Source: CAYQSU01 sp964420325
GTDB taxonomy: Bacteria; Pseudomonadota; Alphaproteobacteria; Rhodospirillales; Defluviicoccaceae
Assembly: GCA_964420325.1 (NCBI GenBank)
Contig: CAYQSU010000031.1
Coordinates: 1-37,288 of the forward strand
Direction of reading: 5' to 3'
Length of the DNA stretch: 37,288 bases
Under the pieces are notes generated by a model. That model saw only the letters and a program-made list of their open reading frames with translations, did no database searches and was not told where the DNA came from. Positions within the stretch are counted from its first letter, which is position 1. Each line of letters starts with the position of its first letter. The position numbers and the translations under genes are program-made. This document shows positions 26,619-34,423 of this stretch, piece by piece.

Positions 26619-28289
26619 ATGCCAAACGAACGCGCCTTGCACAGACCGGGGGAACGCAGTGGTGCCAACCGGCTTACGGACGTCGGCCTGCTGTTGCTCC
26701 AGCTTCCTTCGCTCGTTGCGGTCGCCTTCCTAGCGTCGGCGTCGCCGCCGCGGGCGCAAATGGCGTTCGAGGACGTCACCCCCAGCGCCGGCCTCTCCCG
26801 CTTCGGCGAGACTTACGCCTGCGCCTGGGGCGACCTCGACGGCGACGGCTACCCCGACCTCTACTGCAACAACCACCGTGAGCCGCCCGCGCTCTACCTC
26901 AACAACAGCGACGGCACCTTCACGGACGTCGCCGACGAGGTGATCACCAAGCGCTACGACAGCGACAAGCGCGGGGCCTGGACCGGCGACAACCACGTCG
27001 CCGCCTGGGGCGACTTCGACAACGACGGCGACCAGGACCTGATCCAGATCAACGGCGGCAAGGGTGGTGGCGGCTGCTTCACGCCCGACTGCGCCAACCA
27101 GTTCTACCACAGCGAGGTGGTGCCCTTCGGGATCGGCCGGGAGTTCGTCGAGGACGCCGACGCCTACGGCATCGCGATGCCCCCCGCCCGGGGACGGGCG
27201 CCGCTCTGGCTCGACTGGAACCGCGACGGCAAGCTCGATCTGTTCATCACCAACCACCGGCGCGACGATCCGCCGATGCCGAGCGGCCTCTACACCCAGA
27301 CCGCTTCCGGATTCGAAAACGTCAGCGACGCCGTCGGCCCCTTCCAGGACAAGCTCGATGCGGCGTTTCTTGCCGATCTGACCGGCGACGGGCGGCTCGA
27401 CCTGGTCACCCTGCGTCCGCCCAAGAACCAGTGCGTCGCCGGCGAATGCCGGGGCTACCAGCAGCTCTACGTCTACGACATGAGCGTCGTGCCGTTCAGG
27501 GAGGTGGCGAGGGAGCTCGGTCTCTGGCCGTGGCCGCAGATGTTCGAGGACGTGATCATCGCCGACTTCAACAACGATCTCCTGCCGGACGTGTTCCTGC
27601 CCGGGACCGGCGGCTGGTCGGACGACGTCCGTGCCACCGACAAGCTCTACATCAACACCGGCTCCGGCTTCGAGGACCGCACCGCCGAATCCGGTCTCGG
27701 CGAGCCGCACGAGTGCGCCCGTGCCGTCGCCGGCGACTTCGACAACGACGGCGACGTCGATCTCTATCTCGTCTGCGGCAACGACGCCGGCAACGTCGCC
27801 AACATCCTGTACGAGAACCTGGGTGACGCCCGCTTCGTCACGGTCGCGGACGCCGGCGGTGCGGCCGGAAGCATGGAGGGCCGCGGCAACATGGCGCTCG
27901 CCGCCGACTACGATCGCGACGGCTTCCTCGACCTGTTCGTCAGCAGCGGCTGGAAGACGGACGGCCCCGACCAGCTGTTCCGCAACCGGGGCAACGCCAA
28001 CAGCTGGATCCAGATCGACCTCATGGGCCGCGTCTCCAACCGGGACGGCATCGGCGCCCGCGTCGTCGTCATCGCCGACGGCCGAAAGCAGCTCCGCGAG
28101 CAGGCCGGCGGCATGCACCGCAACGCCCAGGATCACAAGCGCCTCCACTTCGGCCTCGGGGAGAGCCCGCGCGTCCAGGCCGTCCACGTCTTCTGGCCGA
28201 GCGGCCGGCAGCAGACGTTCCTCAATGTCCCCGTCAACCGCACTTTCCGTGCCAACGAGCTGGGCGGACTCACCCTCGCGCCCCGCTGA
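26619..28289 (+). CDS. Secreted FG-GAP/VCBS repeat protein with ASPIC/UnbV domain
   Basis: Protein of 556 aa with a signal peptide or anchor (hydrophobic 23-42, ending ASPPRAQ). It has seven calcium-binding FG-GAP repeats of DxDxDGxxD type at about 72-80, 132-140, 199-207, 253-261, 316-324, 373-381 and 430-438 (for example DLDGDGYPDLY, DFDNDGDQDLI). The C-terminal ASPIC/UnbV domain (about 473-540) includes SNRDGIGARVVVIADGRKQL and VFWPSGRQQTFLNVPVN. Such seven-repeat proteins fold as beta-propellers on the outside of the cell; their ligands are mostly unknown. The fifth repeat (DFNNDLLPDVF) lacks the usual Gly. ATG 26619 has a strong GGAGGAGG upstream and a good promoter. It is divergent from the barrel/sulfotransferase operon and may share its control. 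Confidence 0.91.
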   Translation: MPNERALHRPGERSGANRLTDVGLLLLQLPSLVAVAFLASASPPRAQMAFEDVTPSAGLSRFGETYACAWGDLDGDGYPDLYCNNHREPPALYLNNSDGTFTDVADEVITKRYDSDKRGAWTGDNHVAAWGDFDNDGDQDLIQINGGKGGGGCFTPDCANQFYHSEVVPFGIGREFVEDADAYGIAMPPARGRAPLWLDWNRDGKLDLFITNHRRDDPPMPSGLYTQTASGFENVSDAVGPFQDKLDAAFLADLTGDGRLDLVTLRPPKNQCVAGECRGYQQLYVYDMSVVPFREVARELGLWPWPQMFEDVIIADFNNDLLPDVFLPGTGGWSDDVRATDKLYINTGSGFEDRTAESGLGEPHECARAVAGDFDNDGDVDLYLVCGNDAGNVANILYENLGDARFVTVADAGGAAGSMEGRGNMALAADYDRDGFLDLFVSSGWKTDGPDQLFRNRGNANSWIQIDLMGRVSNRDGIGARVVVIADGRKQLREQAGGMHRNAQDHKRLHFGLGESPRVQAVHVFWPSGRQQTFLNVPVNRTFRANELGGLTLAPR

Positions 28290-28481
28290 GCGCCCTGGAC
28301 AAGGCCCCATCCACCGTGAGCGGCGTCGGCGCAACGGGGGGCACGTCAACGCCGGCCCCGGCCGTCCCCCGCCCCGTCACCGCCGGGCCGGGCGCCTTGG
28401 CGCGATGGCAGGAGCCGGGCCGTCCTTGCCGGCTCGAGACGCGATCGCCGGGTGGAGCGGGCGAGGCGGCGTGCGGTGCCC

Positions 28482-29684
28482 CTACTCGGCGGGCAGCGGC
28501 TGGGGGGCGCGGCGTTCGGACGGCAGCAGCGCCGCCGCCGCGGCGCCGACGGCGGCGAAGGCGGCCAGCGTCACGAACAGCCACCAGAAGCCGCCGGTGA
28601 GGTCGTAGAGCACCCCTTCCAGCATGACGCCGAGGCCGCTGAGCCCGAAGGCCAGGATGAACTTGAGGCCGAAGGCGAGGCCGCGCCAGCGGCTCGGCGC
28701 ATAGCGGGCGACCAGGCTGTTCTCGGCCGGCAGCGCGCCGACGTTGACCGAGACCATGATCATGGCGACGGCGACGAGGGCGGTGCCGGCGAGCCCGCCG
28801 ACGAGGACCAGGAGCGGCACCTGGAGGGCGAAGCAGGCGAGATAGACGGTGCGCAACGGATAGCGGTCGGCGAGGTGGCCGGCGACGATCTGGAGGGCGC
28901 CGGAGACCAGGTAGACCGCCGCCACCAGCATCGAGAGGCCGACGACGCCGCCCTCGAGGAGGCCGGCGACGCTCTCGGAGAACAGCTTCGGCAGCGCCGG
29001 CTGCGTCGCCTGGTAGATCAGCCCGGTGCACAGCATGGTCACCGACAGCACCCAGAACGCGCGCACCGCCTCGGCGCGCGGCGCCGGCGGCGCCGGGGCT
29101 CGGTCCTCGCCGGTGTCGACGATCATGCCCTTCGCCACCAAGAGCACGAAGGCGAGGCCGGTGGCGAGCACCACCGCACCCGGCACGAGGAACGCCGCCT
29201 GCCAGCCGAACCGATCGATGAGCAGGCCGGCCGAGACCGCCGCCAGCGCCGGGCCGATGCCGCCGAAGACGCCGTTGATGCCGAGCGCGAGGCCGCGCGA
29301 GGCGGCGTTGCGCACCAGCCAGGCGATGCCGACCGGATGGTAGATCGAGGCGAACAGGCCGGTCAGCGCCAGTGACGCCGCGAGCGCGAGCGGGCCGTCG
29401 GCGAGGCCGGTCAGGACCATGCCGGCGCCGGTGCCGAGGAAGAACAGCGCGACCATGGCGGTCACGCTCCAGCGGTCGCCGAGCCAGCCGGCCACCGGCG
29501 CGGCGACGCCGAACAGGACGTTGCCGACGACGATCAGGGCGACGACCTCGCCGTGGCTCAAGGCGAACTCGTGCTCGAGCGACAGCGCCACGACGTAGAA
29601 GATCGGCTGGAACAGGTGCGAGTACATGTGCCCGAGGCACGAGAAGCCGAGCGACAGGCGGGCGGAGCTGGAGGCCGGGTCCAT
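28482..29684 (-). CDS. Major facilitator superfamily transporter
   Basis: Inner-membrane MFS permease of 400 aa with about twelve helices in two halves. The first half carries the motif GWLGDRWSVTAMVALFF, corresponding to the MFS loop 2-3 signature G-x-x-x-D-R. LALTGLFASIYHPVGIAWLV resembles motifs in fosmidomycin-resistance/NarK-like members (GLGSSIFHPE type). The second half repeats the loop as GHLADRYPLRTVYLACF. The central loop (IVDTGEDRAPAPPAPRAEAV) is cytoplasmic. The substrate is unknown. It converges with the FG-GAP gene (192-bp gap with no clear terminator) and is divergent from the XRE regulator. The ribosome binding site is weak. Confidence 0.92.
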   Translation of the reverse strand: MDPASSSARLSLGFSCLGHMYSHLFQPIFYVVALSLEHEFALSHGEVVALIVVGNVLFGVAAPVAGWLGDRWSVTAMVALFFLGTGAGMVLTGLADGPLALAASLALTGLFASIYHPVGIAWLVRNAASRGLALGINGVFGGIGPALAAVSAGLLIDRFGWQAAFLVPGAVVLATGLAFVLLVAKGMIVDTGEDRAPAPPAPRAEAVRAFWVLSVTMLCTGLIYQATQPALPKLFSESVAGLLEGGVVGLSMLVAAVYLVSGALQIVAGHLADRYPLRTVYLACFALQVPLLVLVGGLAGTALVAVAMIMVSVNVGALPAENSLVARYAPSRWRGLAFGLKFILAFGLSGLGVMLEGVLYDLTGGFWWLFVTLAAFAAVGAAAAALLPSERRAPQPLPAE

Positions 29685-29842
29685 GCCGCCAGTCTAGGAC
29701 GGCCGGCGTCGAATCGCGAGCCTCTCCTGGCGGCGGCGGCCCCGCCGCGAAGGGTCCCCGAAGGCCGGCATGGATGAGGGAAATTTATCCACCGAAAACG
29801 TTCATCGGGGCCGTGACAGGGGTGCGGCGCCCGTGCGTGCGT

Positions 29843-29871
29843 CTCGACAACGCGTGCAACTCGGAGTACTG
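29843..29871 (+). promoter_or_regulatory. Possible promoter of the XRE gene, giving a very short leader
   Basis: TCGACA (29843-29848), a 17-bp spacer and TACTGT (29866-29871) resemble a sigma70 promoter (five and three matches of six). Transcription would start near 29878, about four bases before the ATG at 29882, leaving almost no room for a ribosome binding site; none of good quality is seen. Confidence 0.28.
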
Positions 29872-29881
29872 TTCAATCATT

Positions 29882-30325
29882 ATGAGAAGGTCCGTAGCGG
29901 AACAGGGACCCGATCCCATTGACCGGCACGTCGGCCACCGCATCCGCGGTCGCCGCCTCGGCTTGCGGATGAGCCAGACGCGGCTCGGCCAACAGATCGG
30001 CGTCACCTTTCAACAGATACAGAAGTACGAAAGCGGCACCAACCGGGTAGGGGCCAGCAATCTGTTCAAGATCGCCAAGGCCTTGGGGGTCGATGTCTCG
30101 TTCTTTTTCGAGAAGCTACCGAGCGAGGAGAGCTATCAGGGCGCGCAGGCGATGCACGGTCTCGCCGAGCCGCCGATGCCGGAGTTCCAGGGAGATCCGA
30201 TGTCGGACCGCGAATCGTTCGAGCTGATGCACAACTACTACCGCATCGGCGATTCGCAGGTCCGCAAGAAGCTGTTTCAGCTGGTGCGGGTTCTCGCCCA
30301 TGCGTCGGAACTCGAGGTGCAGTGA
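29882..30325 (+). CDS. XRE-family helix-turn-helix transcriptional regulator
   Basis: DNA-binding protein of 147 aa. HTH_3 domain at about 16-75: HVGHRIRGRRLGLRMSQTRL, GQQIGVTFQQIQKYESGTNR and GASNLFKIAKALGVDVSFFF. The C-terminal tail (EESYQGAQ... to SELEVQ) is helical with no known ligand domain. This composition, with 'TFQQIQKYE-G-NR-GASNL', is the common small regulator of alphaproteobacteria. ATG 29882 is chosen because family members start shortly before 'DPID-HVG'; an upstream in-frame ATG (29771) would add 37 residues of unlikely sequence. The 3' half overlaps the convergent protease ORF by 210 bp. Confidence 0.9.
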   Translation: MRRSVAEQGPDPIDRHVGHRIRGRRLGLRMSQTRLGQQIGVTFQQIQKYESGTNRVGASNLFKIAKALGVDVSFFFEKLPSEESYQGAQAMHGLAEPPMPEFQGDPMSDRESFELMHNYYRIGDSQVRKKLFQLVRVLAHASELEVQ

Positions 30326-31627
30326 CTGCTCTCGTCGGGGCGTCTCGCGACAGGATGGCTTGGCACTGACGAGCCCCCACCCGTAGACGTCGTCGCGGCC
30401 GGGTGCGCCGAGGTCGACGGCCTCCTCGCGGAGGACCGTGCGCAGCTCGTTCGGCGTGCGCGCGGCGCCGGCGGCGACGGCGAGGCCGGCGAGTGCGCTG
30501 ACGTAGGGGCTCGCGAAGGAGGTGCCGCTCTGGAACCGGCCGCCGTCGGGAACGGCGGTCCAGATGCGCACGCCGGGGGCGGCGAAATCGACGTAGGCGC
30601 CGCGGTTGGCGTGGCTGTAGATGCGGCGGTCGGCGCTGACGGCGGTGACCGCGATCACGGCGTCGTAGGCCGCGGGGTAGGCCGGGCGGTCGGCGCGGCC
30701 CCAGTTGCCGGCGGCCGCCACCAGGATCAGGCCCTGGCCCAGCGCCCGCTCGACGGCCCGCCGGACCACCTCGTTGTCGGGACCGGCAACGCTCAGGTTG
30801 ACGACGTGGACCCGCCGCTCGATCATCCAGTCAACGGCGCCGAGGAGGCTGCGGGCGGTCGCCACCGGCGCGCCCTCGTCGTTGATCTCGAAGATGTTGG
30901 CCGCCGACAGGTGCGCCCCGGGGAGGAGCCCGCCCCATCCCTTGCCGGGCGTCGGCCGGCCGATCATCAGCCCGGCGATGGCGGTGCCGTGGTCGGCGGG
31001 GCCGGGACGGCGGTCCCAGCGGTTGAAGGCGCGATGGCTGACGTCGGCACCGGCGAGCGCGGGATGGGCGGTGTCGACGCCGGCGTCGATCATGCCGAGA
31101 CGCACGCCCTCCCCGCAATCCTCCGGAATGTCGGTCCAGCCGATGAGGGCGCGGGCGTAGCTCGCCGGCAGGACACCCGCCTCGGCCGTCGCGAAGCGAT
31201 GGTTGGCATCGACCGCGGCGGCCGGGAACCCGCGGCGCAGCGCGGCGATACCGGCGCTGACCGAGGTGCCCTCGGGCAGGCGGAGCCGATGAACCGTGAG
31301 CCCGAGATGGCCGAGCCTCAGGGTCTCGACCGCCCGGATGCCGAGGGCGCCGGCGTCCCGGATCAGTCCGTCGGGCGCGTCGGCAACCAGGATCTCGCCG
31401 GGCTCGTGGTCGATGTCCGGCCCGTTGGCGGTATCGGGTGCCGGCAGGGACGCCGGCTCGCGGCCTGCGCTCGCGCCCTCGGCCCGAACGATGACGTCCC
31501 GCGGTCCGCGAATCACTTGCGCATCCGGGCCGCCGGCGCCGCCTCCGAGGAGGACGGCAGCGCCTGAGGCGACCGCCGCCAGCGCGACGGCGAAGACGGC
31601 GGCGAGGGTGCCGAAGGTGGGGCGCAT
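30116..31627 (-). CDS. Subtilisin-like (S8) serine protease with 3' overrun into the XRE gene
   Basis: Secreted or membrane-anchored S8 peptidase of 503 aa as an open frame. A hydrophobic N-terminus (5-30) serves as signal or anchor. A propeptide-like region spans about 70-165. The catalytic triad is complete: D181 in GMIDAGVDTAHPAL, H213 in ADHGTAIAGLMIG and S370 in QSGTSFASPYVSALAG, with oxyanion N308 in AAAGNWG. The domain ends near residue 424 (DDVYGWGLVSAKPSC). Residues 435-503 are read from the complement of the XRE gene and look like out-of-frame sequence. Either the two genes truly overlap tail to tail, or a stop near codon 430 has been lost. ATG 31627 opens directly on the signal segment. 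Confidence 0.86.
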   Translation of the reverse strand: MRPTFGTLAAVFAVALAAVASGAAVLLGGGAGGPDAQVIRGPRDVIVRAEGASAGREPASLPAPDTANGPDIDHEPGEILVADAPDGLIRDAGALGIRAVETLRLGHLGLTVHRLRLPEGTSVSAGIAALRRGFPAAAVDANHRFATAEAGVLPASYARALIGWTDIPEDCGEGVRLGMIDAGVDTAHPALAGADVSHRAFNRWDRRPGPADHGTAIAGLMIGRPTPGKGWGGLLPGAHLSAANIFEINDEGAPVATARSLLGAVDWMIERRVHVVNLSVAGPDNEVVRRAVERALGQGLILVAAAGNWGRADRPAYPAAYDAVIAVTAVSADRRIYSHANRGAYVDFAAPGVRIWTAVPDGGRFQSGTSFASPYVSALAGLAVAAGAARTPNELRTVLREEAVDLGAPGRDDVYGWGLVSAKPSCRETPRREQSLHLEFRRMGENPHQLKQLLADLRIADAVVVVHQLERFAVRHRISLELRHRRLGETVHRLRALIALLAR

Positions 31628-31787
31628 GCCGCGGAGTCTAGCGGTTCCCGCGTTAACAAAGCGGTTACGCCGCGGGTGCCGCCGCTGCCCCTGCCGCCGC
31701 CGCGGCACGGCGCGCTCGCCCGGGCGTTGATCGGCCGAACATCGCTGCTATCCTGCCGCCGCCTGCTTCGGCCGCGAGCACCGCGTC

Positions 31788-33110
31788 TTGAACCTCGTCT
31801 TCTTCCTCCTCGTCGTCATCGCCTTCGCCGTCGCCGCCTATCGCGAGGTGATGCTCGAGGCGACGGCCGACGTGCCGGCGCCGATGGAGGTGCTGGGCGC
31901 CGGCGTGATCGAGAGCGCCGGCAGCGCGGTAACCCTGGCCATCGGGCTGATCGGCGTCATGACGCTTTTTCTCGGCCTGATGAAGGTGGCGGAGGCCGGC
32001 GGTCTCCTCGTCGTCATCGCCCGGCTGGTGCGCCCGCTGATGCAGCGGCTGTTCCCCGAGGTGCCGCCCGAGCATCCGGCGATGGGCGCGATGATCCTCA
32101 ACATCTCCGCCAACGCACTCGGTCTCGGCAACGCGGCGACGCCGTTCGGCATCCGCGCCATGCAGCAGCTCGACACGCTGAACGCCGAGCGCGGCACGGC
32201 CAGCAACGCCATGGCGCTGTTCCTCGCCATCAACACCTCGAGCGTGACGCTGTTGCCGACCGGCGTCATCGCGCTGCGCGCCGCCGCCGGCTCCGACGAC
32301 CCGGCCGCCATCGTCCCGACCACGCTGTTCGCCACCATCTGCTCGACCACCGTCGCCATCATCGCCGCCAAGACCCTGCAGCGGGTCTGGCCCGCTTCCG
32401 GCACCGAGGGCCGGGCGGACGCGGCGCCCCCCGGCACGGCCGGCGGCGACTGGGCGCCCGACGGGGCTGCGGCAGAGCCGCCGGCGGTCGAGGTCCCGGC
32501 GGCGGAGGCCTATCCGCTTTGGCTGTCCGCGGCCGTGCTGGCGCTGATCTTCGCCCTGGTGCCGCTGACGGTGGTCTACGGGCGCGTGATCGCGCCCTGG
32601 ATCGTTCCCGGGCTGGTGGTGGCCCTCCTTGGCTTCGGCTTCGCCCGCGGCGTGCGGGTGTACGAGGCGTTCGTCGACGGCGCCCGCGAAGGCTTCCAGG
32701 TGGCTGTCCGGATCATCCCCTATCTCGTCGCCATCCTGGTGGCGGTGGCGATGTTCCGCGTCTCGGGCGCGCTCGCCGTCCTGGTGACGCCGCTCGGCGC
32801 CGTCACCGGGCTGGTCGGACTTCCGGCGGAAGCCCTGCCGATGGCGCTGCTGCGGCCGTTCTCCGGCTCGGGCGCCTACGGCATTCTCGCCTCGATCGTC
32901 AACGATCCGGCCATCGGTCCCGACAGCTACACCGGCATCCTCGTCAGCACCTTTCAGGGGTCGACGGAGACGACGTTCTACGTCCTCGCCGTCTACTTCG
33001 GCGCGGTGGGCGTGCGCCGCGTCCGCCATGCCGTGGCGGCGGCGCTCTGCGCCGATGCCGCCGGCATCGGCGCCGCCGTGCTCATCTGCTCCATCCTCTA
33101 CGGCGGATGA
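31788..33110 (+). CDS. SpmA-SpmB fusion (nucleoside-recognition domain membrane protein)
   Basis: Inner-membrane protein of 440 aa that fuses the two halves known in Bacillus as spore maturation proteins A and B. It has two nucleoside-recognition (Gate) domains. The first includes NISANALGLGNAATPFGIRA and FLAINTSSVTLLPTGVIALR; the second includes GFQVAVRIIPYLVAILVAVA, RPFSGSGAYGI and TGILVSTFQGSTETTFYVLA. A Pro/Ala-rich linker (about 200-240) joins them. The function in non-sporulating bacteria is unknown, but transport is likely. The start is a TTG at 31788 with a weak ribosome binding site, fixed by the hydrophobic N-terminus. The last 29 bases overlap the convergent gene. Confidence 0.92.
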   Translation: MNLVFFLLVVIAFAVAAYREVMLEATADVPAPMEVLGAGVIESAGSAVTLAIGLIGVMTLFLGLMKVAEAGGLLVVIARLVRPLMQRLFPEVPPEHPAMGAMILNISANALGLGNAATPFGIRAMQQLDTLNAERGTASNAMALFLAINTSSVTLLPTGVIALRAAAGSDDPAAIVPTTLFATICSTTVAIIAAKTLQRVWPASGTEGRADAAPPGTAGGDWAPDGAAAEPPAVEVPAAEAYPLWLSAAVLALIFALVPLTVVYGRVIAPWIVPGLVVALLGFGFARGVRVYEAFVDGAREGFQVAVRIIPYLVAILVAVAMFRVSGALAVLVTPLGAVTGLVGLPAEALPMALLRPFSGSGAYGILASIVNDPAIGPDSYTGILVSTFQGSTETTFYVLAVYFGAVGVRRVRHAVAAALCADAAGIGAAVLICSILYGG

Positions 33111-33846
33111 CCGCCGGATCGGACGACGGGCAGGGTGCCTTCGGCCGCCGCCGTGCCGCCAGCGCCAGACCGGCAAGCCCGACGGCGAACGAGACGAGCG
33201 CGAGCGGCTCCGCGATCGGCACCGCGGCGGTGGCGTCGGCCTGGTCGGCCGCCCCGCCGGCGGCGGCGGGAAGCCCGGCGACCTGAGTGTGTCCGCCGCC
33301 GTCACCCGCGGTGCCGTGTTCCTCATGGGTGTCGCCGCCATCGCCCGGGATCTGCCCGAAGCCCGGCAGGCCGCCGGCAGCCAGCGGACCCGGAGCAGTC
33401 GTGCCGCCCGTCCGACCGGTCCCACCCGCGCCGCCCGACCCACCCCCACCGCCCGTGCCGCCGAGGCCGGCGACCGGACCCGGCGGGAGGCCGGAAAGCG
33501 GGCCCGGCAGCAGGAGGAAGGGATACGGCTCCGTCGTCACCTGGAAGGGATCGAGGTCGCTGTCGGCCGGCGGGACGAGGATCCCGACCGCAGCCTCGCC
33601 CGCGTCCGGCGGCGGCTCGGTGATCCCGGGATCATCGGCGGGCGGCGCCGGCGGTGCGAAGGCCGGGACGTCGTGGGCGCCCAGGATCTCGCCCTCGGGC
33701 CAGACTGCGTTGACCAGGCCGACCGTGCCGAGACCGAAGGCGAGGGCAAGCAGAGCCGCGAGCAGGAGGCTGCGCCGGCGGCGGCGGCCGGTCGCCTTCC
33801 AGCGGCGGGCGGCCGCGCCGGCGGCTGCGGGATCGGGGTGCGCCAT
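33082..33846 (-). CDS. Gly/Pro-rich membrane protein with PEP-CTERM-like sorting signal
   Basis: Protein of 254 aa with no recognised domain in the body. After RRRRR (21-25) comes a hydrophobic segment (26-48, signal or anchor). A Pro-rich stretch (58-125), Gly-rich low complexity (126-190) and an Ala-rich stretch follow. The end looks like a PEP-CTERM signal: V209-P210-I-A-E213-P214, a hydrophobic helix (215-231) and R232-R-R234. Twenty further residues follow, longer than usual. Such signals are cut by exosortases in bacteria that make exopolysaccharide; no exosortase gene is in the window. ATG 33846 follows GAGG. It lies inside the 3' overrun of the upstream ORF and overlaps the SpmAB gene end by 29 bp. 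Confidence 0.66.
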   Translation of the reverse strand: MAHPDPAAAGAAARRWKATGRRRRRSLLLAALLALAFGLGTVGLVNAVWPEGEILGAHDVPAFAPPAPPADDPGITEPPPDAGEAAVGILVPPADSDLDPFQVTTEPYPFLLLPGPLSGLPPGPVAGLGGTGGGGGSGGAGGTGRTGGTTAPGPLAAGGLPGFGQIPGDGGDTHEEHGTAGDGGGHTQVAGLPAAAGGAADQADATAAVPIAEPLALVSFAVGLAGLALAARRRPKAPCPSSDPAVIRRRGWSR

Positions 33847-34312
33847 CTCGCAAATCCTCGCAATCGATGCGTCCGCCGCCCATTGAACGCCGCAATGGTT
33901 GATTAAGTGCGAAGATCTCAACCTTTGGAGACGGCGCTCGGCACGTGGTGTGGAACAGCCCGCCGACCCGTTCCTGCCGGCGCAGCTCTTCGTCGAGGAG
34001 GACCGCCAGCTCCGTCTGCAGGACCTGGACGGCGATCCCTCTGTCCCTCAAGAACGACAGGGTCCCGGGACAGACCCGCAGGCGCTCGATCATGCCCAGC
34101 GACAGGACGACGCTGGCAACGCCGCGGTCGAGCAGGGCGGCGACGTCGGCGGGCGGGATGCCGAGGTCGTAACGGGAGCCGGTCTTGCGCCAGCCCCGCG
34201 CCGCGGCGCCGCCCGGGAACAGCCTGGCGTCGCGGAAGCTCTCGCCGGTGCCGGTCTCCAGGCGGCCCCAGGCGAGCCGCGTGATCCTGGGCGATCCCGA
34301 GGGCGGGGTCAT
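33632..34312 (-). CDS. MTH938-domain protein with apparent stop-codon loss
   Basis: The first 124 codons encode a complete MTH938/NDUFAF3-like (DUF498/DUF598) domain: RITRLAWGRLETGTGESFRD, LFPGGAAARGWRKTGSRYDL, VVLSLGMIERLRVCPGTLSF and the final ERVGGLFHTTC. Family proteins characteristically end at a Cys in a motif like RVAALLHLTC. Here codon 125 (33938-33940) is CGA instead of a stop, one transition from TGA. The frame then runs another 102 codons into the PEP-CTERM-like gene, giving Arg/Pro-rich sequence of out-of-frame type. ATG 34312 has GGAGG five bases before; ATG 34342 is an alternative. The domain's role is unclear: the mitochondrial homologue assists complex I assembly. The functional gene may be just 33941-34312. 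Confidence 0.8.
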   Translation of the reverse strand: MTPPSGSPRITRLAWGRLETGTGESFRDARLFPGGAAARGWRKTGSRYDLGIPPADVAALLDRGVASVVLSLGMIERLRVCPGTLSFLRDRGIAVQVLQTELAVLLDEELRRQERVGGLFHTTCRAPSPKVEIFALNQPLRRSMGGGRIDCEDLRDGAPRSRSRRRGRPPLEGDRPPPPAQPPARGSACPRLRSRHGRPGQRSLARGRDPGRPRRPGLRTAGAARR

Positions 34313-34423
34313 CGGCACCTCCCGTTCGTCGTCGCTTGCCATTGGCAAAGCCTTAAGCCGGCACCACCATAGTCATCCGCAGCCGCAGCCGGACGCCCGC
34401 ACGCCCACGAGGACCCCGCCGCC

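Noticed and set aside
26730..28349. 539-codon minus-strand open frame
   Set aside because: Complement of the FG-GAP repeats; its Val/Glu/Asp-rich repetition merely mirrors the DxDxDG codons.
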